A stretch of DNA of 64,000 bases, from positions 1 to 64,000 of the forward strand of contig JACZKS010000147.1 of NCBI GenBank assembly GCA_014859895.1, read 5' to 3'. Positions within the stretch are counted from its first letter, which is position 1; every line of letters starts with the position of its first letter. Source of the DNA: Rhodospirillales bacterium (GTDB lineage Bacteria; Pseudomonadota; Alphaproteobacteria; Rhodospirillales; Shumkoniaceae). Shown here in pieces: positions 56,939 through 64,000 of this stretch. Below the pieces are notes generated by a model. That model searched no databases. It worked only from the letters and a program-made list of their open reading frames with translations, and had not been told where the DNA came from. Made by a program: the position numbers and the translations under genes.

Positions 56939-58135
56939 ATGGACAAGGTCAGAATCGAAGAATTGGTCAAGGAACTGGGCCGGCTTGACGCCCGCGGACT
57001 TTACCACGAGGACTTCCTGCTCACCTGGGAGAAGACCGACGACGAGATCGCCGCCGTCTTCACGGTGGCCGAGGCCTTGCGCGGCCTGCGCGAGCAGGGC
57101 ATTTCGCCCCGCGTGTTCGACTCGGGGCTCGGCATCTCTATCTTCCGCGACAACTCGACGCGCACCCGCTTCAGCTTCGCCTCGGCCTGCAACCTGCTGG
57201 GCCTCGAGGTTCAGGATCTGGACGAAGGCAAGTCGCAGGTCGCCCACGGCGAGACGGTGCGCGAGACCGCCAACATGGTCTCCTTCATGGCCGACGTCAT
57301 CGGCATCCGCGACGACATGTACATCGGCAAGGGCAACGCCTACATGCGCGAAGTTTCCCGCGCCGTGCTGGAAGGCCACCGCGACGGCGTGCTGGAACAG
57401 CGCCCGACGCTGGTGAATCTCCAGTGCGACATCGACCACCCGACCCAGTCGATGGCCGACATGCTGCACCTCATCAACCACTTCGGCGGCATCGAGAACC
57501 TGCAGGGCCGCAAGATCGCCATGAGCTGGGCCTATTCGCCGTCCTACGGCAAGCCGCTTTCGGTGCCCCAGGGCATCATCGGGCTGATGACCCGCTTCGG
57601 CATGGAAGTCGTGCTGGCCCATCCCAAGGGCTACGAGGTGATGCCCGAGGTCGAGGAAGTGGCCGAGCGCAATGCCCGCGCGTCCGGCGGCAGCTTCACG
57701 CGCACCAACTCGATGGACGAGGCCTTCGAGGGAGCCGACATCGTCTATCCCAAGAGTTGGGCCTCCTTCTCCGCCATGGAAAAGCGCACCGACCTCTACG
57801 GCAAGAGCGACTTCGACGGCATCAAGGCGCTGGAGAAGGAACTGCTGGCCGAGAACGCCAAGCACAAGGACTGGGAGTGCACCGAGAAGCGCATGGCGGC
57901 GACCCACAACGGCTCGGCCCTTTACATGCACTGCCTGCCGGCCGACATCACCGGGGTTTCGTGCAAACAGGGCGAAGTGGCCGACACCGTGTTCGACCGC
58001 TACCGCGTGCCGCTCTACAAGGAAGCCAGCTACAAGCCCTACGTGATCGCGGCGATGATCTTCCTCGCCCGCATGCGCCATCCGGCGGACAAGCTGCGCG
58101 AGATCCTCAACCGCGGCACGCCGCGTCAGGGCTGA
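56939..58135 (+). CDS. ygeW: Knotted carbamoyltransferase YgeW
   Basis: Carbamoyltransferase of 398 residues with a trefoil knot. The carbamoyl-phosphate motif is FRDNSTRTRFSFAS (STRTR at 73-77), followed by DEGKSQVAHGETVRETANMV, NLQCDIDHPTQSMADMLHL and MHCLPADITGVS. It is longer than ornithine carbamoyltransferase (about 310-340) and matches the YgeW subgroup, whose substrate is not ornithine or aspartate; a 2,3-ureido/diaminopropionate type compound has been proposed. Run in the catabolic direction it would feed carbamoyl phosphate to the carbamate kinase next to it. A terminator follows. Confidence 0.94.
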   Translation: MDKVRIEELVKELGRLDARGLYHEDFLLTWEKTDDEIAAVFTVAEALRGLREQGISPRVFDSGLGISIFRDNSTRTRFSFASACNLLGLEVQDLDEGKSQVAHGETVRETANMVSFMADVIGIRDDMYIGKGNAYMREVSRAVLEGHRDGVLEQRPTLVNLQCDIDHPTQSMADMLHLINHFGGIENLQGRKIAMSWAYSPSYGKPLSVPQGIIGLMTRFGMEVVLAHPKGYEVMPEVEEVAERNARASGGSFTRTNSMDEAFEGADIVYPKSWASFSAMEKRTDLYGKSDFDGIKALEKELLAENAKHKDWECTEKRMAATHNGSALYMHCLPADITGVSCKQGEVADTVFDRYRVPLYKEASYKPYVIAAMIFLARMRHPADKLREILNRGTPRQG

Positions 58136-58188
58136 TCTCAACCCCATCGGCGACGGGAGCTTCTTTCCCGTCGATCCGATGCCCAGCC

Positions 58189-58230
58189 AGACCGCGTCCC
58201 TCCGTACGGAGTGACGCGGTCTTTCTGTTT
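58189..58230 (+). terminator. Terminator after ygeW
   Basis: Arms AGACCGCGTC (58189-58198) and GACGCGGTCT (58213-58222) enclose the smaller palindrome CTCCGTACGGAG, followed by a T-rich run (TTTCTGTTT). A separate hairpin CGACGGGA/TCCCGTCG precedes it at 58151-58173. Confidence 0.8.
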
Positions 58231-58344
58231 GGGGAGGCAGGGGTGATTGGTGGGCCTCGCTTCCCCTTCTCCGGCCAGACCGTTTCCACTACCATGCCGG
58301 ATAGAAGTGACCGATGCACTCGGCTACCTGGAGGAGGGGCGACG

Positions 58345-59652
<1,308 letters not shown>

Positions 59653-59725
59653 GGGGGCGGCGCCCCTTGCCACCCCTTGGTATTCCCGCCTACGCTGCGG
59701 CCTTCGATTGTGGAGGAGAACCGCC

Positions 59726-60175
59726 TTGTCCGATGTCGTGACCGTGCGCGCCCTGGCGCCCACCGATTTCGCCCAGTGGCTGCCCTTGTGGGTGGGCTAT
59801 CACCGCTTCTACGGGCGGGCGATTGCCGATGACGTCACGCGGACAACCTGGGGGCGATTCTTCGACGCCTACGAGCCAGTGAATGCGCTGGTCGCCGAGG
59901 CGGACGGCGGGCTGATCGGCTTCGCCCACACCATTCTTCATCGCAATACCGCCACCCTCGCCCCGGTCTGCTACATGCAGGATCTGTTCGTGGCCGAGGC
60001 GGCGCGCGGCAAGGGGGTGGGCCGCGCGCTGATCGAGGCGGTCTACGAAAGGGCCAAGGCGGCGGGTTCGCCCCGCGTCTACTGGATGACGCACGAGACC
60101 AACGCCACGGCCCAGGCCCTCTATGACCAGGTGGCCGAACGCTCGGGGTTCATCCAGTACCGCAAGGCGCTGTGA
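59726..60175 (+). CDS. GNAT family N-acetyltransferase
   Basis: Acetyltransferase of 149 residues. VTVRALAPTDFAQWLPLW begins the fold; the acetyl-CoA loop is YMQDLFVAEAARGKGVGRAL with the Q/R-x-x-G-x-G/A pattern (RGKGVG), and YWMTHETNATAQALYDQVAE contains the conserved Tyr. I chose TTG at 59726 (LSDVVTVRAL), which has GGAGGAG eight bases upstream; the track-length start further upstream has no ribosome site. Substrate unknown. Confidence 0.85.
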   Translation: MSDVVTVRALAPTDFAQWLPLWVGYHRFYGRAIADDVTRTTWGRFFDAYEPVNALVAEADGGLIGFAHTILHRNTATLAPVCYMQDLFVAEAARGKGVGRALIEAVYERAKAAGSPRVYWMTHETNATAQALYDQVAERSGFIQYRKAL

Positions 60176-60197
60176 GGGCTGGCGGGAGGGTGCGCCC

Positions 60198-60698
60198 TTA
60201 AGGCTTCACTTCCGAGAGCTTCCCCGTCTTGACGTCATAGACGAAGCCGCGCACCGGGATGGCGGCGGGTATCCACGGGTGAGCCCGCACCCGGCGAATC
60301 TGACGGGCGACATTGGCCTCGACGTCGGCAAAGGCGTGAAAGTGCACGGGCGCCACGGCGGCGATGCCGGTGTCGGCCTCCAGCCCCTCGGCGAGTTCGT
60401 GGTCCTTGAAGGTGAGCATGCCGCAGTCGGTGTGGTTGACGATCATGAATTCCCGCGTGCCCAACAGGCGGTGCGAGATGATGAGGGAGCGCACGGCATC
60501 CTCGCTGGCAATGCCGCCGGCATTGCGGATGATGTGGGCATCGCCGGTTTCCAACCCCAACATGGGCTCGACCGTCAGACGGGCGTCCATGCAGGCCAGC
60601 ACGGCGAACTTGCGTGCCGGCGGCATGGCAAGGTGGCCCTTGTCGAAGGCCTTGGCGTACTTGGCGTTAGCCCGGAGGGTTTCGTCGATTACGCCCAT
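60198..60698 (-). CDS. Beta-class carbonic anhydrase
   Basis: Zinc enzyme of 166 residues that interconverts CO2 and bicarbonate. Zinc ligands and the active-site dyad are visible: Cys36, Asp38 and Arg40 in VLACMDARL, then His89 and Cys92 in VNHTDCGML. The RNAGGIASEDAVRSL block is typical of the small beta-CA clade found in Gram-positive bacteria and many proteobacteria. It is convergent with the GNAT gene and has no operon partner. Confidence 0.93.
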   Translation of the reverse strand: MGVIDETLRANAKYAKAFDKGHLAMPPARKFAVLACMDARLTVEPMLGLETGDAHIIRNAGGIASEDAVRSLIISHRLLGTREFMIVNHTDCGMLTFKDHELAEGLEADTGIAAVAPVHFHAFADVEANVARQIRRVRAHPWIPAAIPVRGFVYDVKTGKLSEVKP

Positions 60699-60867
60699 AC
60701 AAGAATCTCCTGTCCTACAATGTAATATTTCTAAGTTTACTCATCTTTCTATGTTTTATCGAGATGGGGGTGGCGCGGTACGATTCAAGGGGAACGCGAT
60801 TACCGGTTGGCGGGACGGTGACGGGTCGGGCAGAGTGGGAGTCTCGCCGCTATCGAAGAGGTGGATC

Positions 60868-61341
60868 ATGGACGACGTCACCCTCGCCCGCGCGCTGCAC
60901 GTTCTGGCCATCGTCCATTGGATCGGCGGCGTCGCCATGGTCACCGCCGTCATCCTGCCGGCGCTCAGGCGGCGGGGCGCGCCGGCAGAACGGCTGGGCC
61001 TTTTCGAGGGCATCGAGGGCAAGTTCTCGGGCCAGGCCAAGCTCTCGACCCTTCTGGCGGGGGCGACCGGCTTTTACATGACCTGGCGGATGGATGCCTG
61101 GGACCGCTTCCTGGAGCCCGGCATGTGGTGGATGCATGCCATGGTGGCGGTGTGGGTCATCTTCAGTGCCATCCTGTTCGTCGCCGAGCCGCTGTTCCTG
61201 CACCGCTGGTTCCACGAAAGGGCCGGGCGCGACCCCGAGGGCACCTTTGCCCTGGTGCAGCGGTTGCACTGGATGCTGCTGACGGCAAGCCTCATCACCG
61301 TGGCGGGCGCCGTGCTGGGGGCACACGGCATGCTCTATTGA
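60868..61341 (+). CDS. CopD-like small membrane protein
   Basis: Membrane protein of 157 residues with four hydrophobic segments (about 5-30, 57-75, 85-110 and 130-155). ARALHVLAIVHWIGGVAMVT with a conserved His and the WWMHAMVAVWVIFSAILFV and LHWMLLTASLITVAGAVLG segments recall the CopD/DUF2269-like integral membrane family. Histidines inside the helices could bind heme or metal. No neighbour helps to define its role. The ATG at 60868 follows AGAGGTGG. Confidence 0.65.
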   Translation: MDDVTLARALHVLAIVHWIGGVAMVTAVILPALRRRGAPAERLGLFEGIEGKFSGQAKLSTLLAGATGFYMTWRMDAWDRFLEPGMWWMHAMVAVWVIFSAILFVAEPLFLHRWFHERAGRDPEGTFALVQRLHWMLLTASLITVAGAVLGAHGMLY

Positions 61342-61351
61342 CGCCGCCCGG

Positions 61352-61903
61352 TCACGGCCTGAGGAGGGCCATGCAACGCCGGGCGAGGTCGAATTCCTGG
61401 ACGGCGAATCCGGCCGTATGGGCAGCCTCGCGGGTAGCTTCGAAGTCGGCCTCGGCAACGTGCCCCTTGGGTTCGACCACCAGCGCCCGGCCGCCCGGCC
61501 TGAGTGCGCGGAGGAGGTTGCCCAGGAAACGGCCGGCGTCGGGAACCTCGTGGACCACGTGAATGACGGCAGCGAAATCCACCTGCCCCTCGAGGTCGTC
61601 GGCGCCCAGATCATCGGCGCCGGTAAGCCGGCACTCGATGCGATCGGCCAAGTTGGCCCTGGCGGCGCGGCGCCGAAGGCGGTCCAGCATCGCCGCCTGG
61701 ATGTCGGTGGCGACCACCCGCCCCTCGGGCCCCACCATGCGGGCCAGCGGCAGGGTGAAATAGCCCATGGCGCATCCCGGCTCGAGGACCGTCATTCCGG
61801 GACGCACGAACGGGCCGAGCAGGCGAACGGGGTTTTCGAGCCACTTGCGCAGGGGATTGAGCAGAAGATAGCCGACCCACGGGGGGCAAACGTGGCGGGG
61901 CAT
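61352..61903 (-). CDS. Class I SAM-dependent methyltransferase
   Basis: Methyltransferase of 183 residues. SAM-binding motif I is VLEPGCAMGYFTLPLARMVG, the acidic residue after the second strand is in VVATDIQAAML, and VDFAAVIHVVHEVPD and LRPGGRALVVEPKGHV complete the Rossmann-like core. I chose the ATG at 61903 because GGAGG lies five bases upstream; the ATG at 61915 has no ribosome site. Substrate unknown. It ends ten bases after the membrane protein gene, convergently. Confidence 0.85.
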   Translation of the reverse strand: MPRHVCPPWVGYLLLNPLRKWLENPVRLLGPFVRPGMTVLEPGCAMGYFTLPLARMVGPEGRVVATDIQAAMLDRLRRRAARANLADRIECRLTGADDLGADDLEGQVDFAAVIHVVHEVPDAGRFLGNLLRALRPGGRALVVEPKGHVAEADFEATREAAHTAGFAVQEFDLARRCMALLRP

Positions 61904-61935
61904 GGGAGCCTCCATATCAAGGGCAAAATCAATGG

Positions 61936-62583
61936 CTAGTCGTGGGGCGAAAGGTGGCCGCCGTCGTGCCCGCCCGCGATGCCGTACAGGAGGCGTCGTG
62001 CCAGTAGGTCGGCCAATTCAGCGTCGCCGAACGCGGGCGGCGAGCTGGTGAGTCCCAGTTCGCGATCGGCGATGGCCATGAATACCCAATAGAGGAAGAG
62101 CTTGGCCGTCAGCTCGGGCGCCTCGGCGCGCAGGCCGCCTTCGCGGCCGCGCCGGGCGATGTAGCCAGTCAGCAGCGCCTCCAGCCGCCCCTCGCGGAGC
62201 GCCGCGCCACCATCGTCCCCCGTGACGCGCATGCGGTCGAGGACCTGGAACAGGTGCAATCGCAAAATCCGCGCATCCCGGCGGGCGTGCTCCAGCATGT
62301 GGCGGGCGACGCCGGTGAACACGCCGTGGTCGTCGGCGCGGGCGATCTCCCCGCCGATATCGGCGGCGACGTCGTGGCCGCCGAACAGGTGCGCCAAGGC
62401 TTCCTCGTATAATCGTTCCTTGTTGGCGAAATGCCGGAAGACGAGGGTTTCGCTCACGCCAGCGCGACGGGCGATCTCGCGCGAACGCGCGCCATGGAAC
62501 CCCTGTTCGGCGAAAACGTCGAGGGCGACATCGAGAATCTGCCGCCGCCTTTCTTCGCCATGCATGCGCCTGCCGGTGACCAT
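61936..62583 (-). CDS. TetR family transcriptional regulator
   Basis: Regulator of 215 residues. The N-terminal HTH is clear: RRRQILDVALDVFAEQGFHG, ARSREIARRAGVSETLVFRH and FANKERLYEEAL. The C-terminal ligand domain is not recognisable by family. The ATG at 62583 follows AAGGAGAAGCC. Divergent from the YeiH-like exporter gene, with a palindromic operator between them; it probably represses itself and possibly yeiH. Confidence 0.9.
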   Translation of the reverse strand: MVTGRRMHGEERRRQILDVALDVFAEQGFHGARSREIARRAGVSETLVFRHFANKERLYEEALAHLFGGHDVAADIGGEIARADDHGVFTGVARHMLEHARRDARILRLHLFQVLDRMRVTGDDGGAALREGRLEALLTGYIARRGREGGLRAEAPELTAKLFLYWVFMAIADRELGLTSSPPAFGDAELADLLARRLLYGIAGGHDGGHLSPHD

Positions 62584-62599
62584 CGGCTTCTCCTTTAAT

Positions 62600-62617
62600 T
62601 AAGTAAATACTTACTTA
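62600..62617. promoter_or_regulatory. TetR-type operator candidate
   Basis: TAAGTA (62600-62605) and TACTTA (62612-62617) are inverted arms six bases apart, and the inner AAGTAAATACTT is also symmetric. It lies 17 bases upstream of the TetR start codon in an AT-rich patch of the divergent gap, as expected for autorepression. Confidence 0.6.
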
Positions 62618-62756
62618 TCTATTGCCGTGTCAAGCGGCATCGCCAGAGACCCGCCGGGCCGCCCCCCTCGAAGTGACGAAGCGCACCGGGCGCCCTTGAC
62701 GATAGCCCTTCCATCGGCCACAACTGCGACCCCTTCTCAGCCGGAGATCCCCCGCC

Positions 62757-63779
62757 GTGGTGAGCCCTTTCATGCGCCGTCTCGTCGTCGCCGCCCGTCG
62801 AGTCCGCCGCTGGCGGCGCTATTTTCCTGGCATGGTCGTGGCCCTTACCGTCGCCGCCGCCGCCCGCTTTCTTTCCGACCATTACGGGGCACCACAGATG
62901 CTGTTCGCCCTGCTGCTGGGGCTGGCCTTCCACTTCCTGGCCGAGGACCGGCGCTGCGTGCCGGGCATCGAGTTCACGGCGTCGCGCGTGCTGAGGGTGG
63001 GCGTGGCGCTTCTGGGCCTGCGCATCACGGTCGAGCAGGTGGCGGGACTGGGGCTTTCCATCATTGGCTGGGTCGGGGCCGGCGTGGTGCTGACCATCGC
63101 GGTCGGCTGGGCCGCGGCGAAACTTCTGGGGCGGGGCGGCAGCTTCGGGGTGCTGACCGGCGGCGCGGTCGGCATCTGCGGCGCCTCGGCGGCGATGGCG
63201 ATTGCCGCCGTGCTGCCACGCCATCCTCATCACGAACGCAACACCATCTTCGCGGTCATCGCGGTAACCACGTTGTCCACCATCGCCATGGTCGTCTACC
63301 CCATCGTCGCGTCCGCCATCGGGCTCGACGATCAGGCGGCCGGCATCTTTTTGGGCGGCACCATCCACGACGTCGCCCAGGTCGTGGGGGCGGGCTATGG
63401 CATTTCGCCCGAGGCCGGCGACGTGGCGACGGTGACCAAGCTCTTCCGCGTCGCCATGCTGGTGCCGGTGGTGTTCGCGCTATCGCTCGTCTTCGGGCGG
63501 CGCGAGGGCGGGACCGGCCAACGGGTGCCGTTGCCCTTCTTCGTGATCGCCTTCTGCCTATTGGTCGCCGCCAACAGCTTCGGCCTAGTGCCCGAAGCGC
63601 CGCGGGCTTTCCTTACCGAGCTGTCGCGCTGGTGCCTGGTTGCGGCGATCGCCGCGCTGGGGGTCAAAACCTCACTCAAGGCCCTGATGACGGTGGGCGC
63701 CATCCCGGTCAGCCTGATGGTCGCCGAGACGCTGTTCATCGCCGCGTGGGTCCTGGCCGGCGCACTCTTCCTGGGGTGA
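62757..63779 (+). CDS. yeiH: YeiH/UPF0324 family putative exporter
   Basis: Inner-membrane protein of 340 residues with about ten hydrophobic segments. Family blocks are visible: LLGLAFHFLAED, RVLRVGVALLGLRITVEQV, LTGGAVGICGASAAMAIAAV, GIFLGGTIHDVAQVVGAGYG and AALGVKTSLKALMTVGAIPV. UPF0324 members have been suggested to export sulfate or nucleoside-like substrates, without firm proof. The GTG at 62757 has GGAGA upstream; the ATG at 62772 is an alternative start. Divergent from the TetR gene. Confidence 0.88.
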   Translation: MVSPFMRRLVVAARRVRRWRRYFPGMVVALTVAAAARFLSDHYGAPQMLFALLLGLAFHFLAEDRRCVPGIEFTASRVLRVGVALLGLRITVEQVAGLGLSIIGWVGAGVVLTIAVGWAAAKLLGRGGSFGVLTGGAVGICGASAAMAIAAVLPRHPHHERNTIFAVIAVTTLSTIAMVVYPIVASAIGLDDQAAGIFLGGTIHDVAQVVGAGYGISPEAGDVATVTKLFRVAMLVPVVFALSLVFGRREGGTGQRVPLPFFVIAFCLLVAANSFGLVPEAPRAFLTELSRWCLVAAIAALGVKTSLKALMTVGAIPVSLMVAETLFIAAWVLAGALFLG

Positions 63780-63790
63780 AGGAAGGTTGA

Positions 63791-63873
63791 ACCACAGAGA
63801 CACAGAGGCACAGAGAAGGGGATCAGCGCGGGCATCGCCCGCGCTATAGGAACGGCTCTGTGTCTCTCTGCGG
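63791..63873. repeat. Long imperfect inverted repeat element
   Basis: Outer arms CCACAGAGACACAGAG and CTCTGTGTCTCTCTGCGG are near-perfect complements, and the centre is a perfect stem AGCGCGGGC / GCCCGCGCT (63825-63845). The CACAGAGACACAGAG type of element is known as a dispersed intergenic repeat in several bacterial groups. It separates the convergent yeiH and M20-hydrolase genes and may terminate both. Confidence 0.65.
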
Positions 63874-63878
63874 CGAAT

Positions 63879-64000
63879 CTACTCGTCCGACTCAACGCCA
63901 GCTTTTTCCAGGGCGACGCGCAGCAGTACCCCAGCGCCGGCGGCAATTTGGGCGGGGTCGGTATGTTCGGTGATGTTGTGGCTGATGCCGCCCTTGCTCG
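63879..64000 (-). CDS. M20 Zn-hydrolase, allantoate amidohydrolase/carbamoylase-like (partial)
   Basis: Only the last 40 codons are inside the window; the stop TAG is at 63879-63881. The translated end SKGGISHNITEHTDPAQIAA then GAGVLLRVALEKAG matches the C-terminus of the allantoate amidohydrolase/N-carbamoyl-amino-acid hydrolase group, with the GGISHN motif whose His binds metal. These enzymes remove carbamoyl groups from ureido compounds. That fits the ureido theme of the ygeW cluster 6 kb upstream, but the full gene is needed for a firm call. Confidence 0.65.
   Translation of the reverse strand, partial: SKGGISHNITEHTDPAQIAAGAGVLLRVALEKAGVESDE

Overview
Two genomic styles sit side by side here. 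Positions 1 to about 19.75 kb read like an acidobacterium of the Solibacter/Bryobacter type: an Oar-like TonB-dependent receptor, a TPR lipoprotein and CPBP protease of the kinds found with PEP-CTERM systems, nifJ paired with a dihydroorotate-dehydrogenase-like gene, and a small-molecule kinase/isomerase operon. From about 20.05 kb to the end the genes read like a Rhodospirillales-type alphaproteobacterium: a queuosine cluster, hybrid cluster protein, an aspartate:alanine-exchanger-family transporter, an ABC/pectin locus and a ygeXYW module. The two halves meet in an AT-richer stretch with no gene (19.72-20.05 kb). Whether this is a natural junction or a joined assembly cannot be decided from the sequence alone. 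The taxonomic reading is my inference from gene content.

Layout of the first part: a partial TonB receptor and a small beta-barrel protein, purC, a CvpA-like gene and an AI-2E family permease run on the + strand. A long set of - strand genes follows: a five-gene, tightly coupled operon (SIS isomerase, ROK kinase, PfkB kinase, a deoxyhypusine-synthase-like protein, HAD phosphatase), then a CPBP protease, TPR lipoprotein, TolC-like protein, a tiny secreted peptide, and nifJ with its partner flavoprotein closed by a strong terminator.

Layout of the second part: 20.05-26.45 kb holds queG, the yhhQ transporter, queF, tgt and queA, interrupted by a threonine-synthase-like gene and a small unknown protein. 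In front of yhhQ lies an intergenic sigma-54 promoter followed by a ~107-nt transcript unit ending in a perfect terminator: a candidate small RNA. Next come a degenerate receiver/pentapeptide fusion, a histone H1-like tail protein, hcp, an RNA methyltransferase, a photolyase, a transporter, glyoxalase I and a TPP enzyme. 38.0-45.9 kb is an oligogalacturonide uptake and cytoplasmic degradation locus (ABC transporter, GH28, GH105, AraC regulator). 45.9-49.6 kb is a group of small stress or housekeeping-type enzymes opposite a MarR regulator.

The most distinctive region is 49.76-59.65 kb. Two fold-type-II PLP enzymes, a YheO-type regulator preceded by a perfect 13-bp-arm inverted repeat, 2,3-diaminopropionate ammonia-lyase (ygeX), ygeY, carbamate kinase, the ygeW carbamoyltransferase and a HOT-type alcohol dehydrogenase lie in one direction. 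They look like a pathway that takes a ureido/diamino acid to pyruvate, ammonia and ATP without the usual ygfK/ssnA/xdhD partners in view. The window ends with a GNAT acetyltransferase, beta-carbonic anhydrase, a small membrane protein, a methyltransferase, a TetR/YeiH divergent pair and the C-terminus of an allantoate-amidohydrolase-like M20 enzyme.
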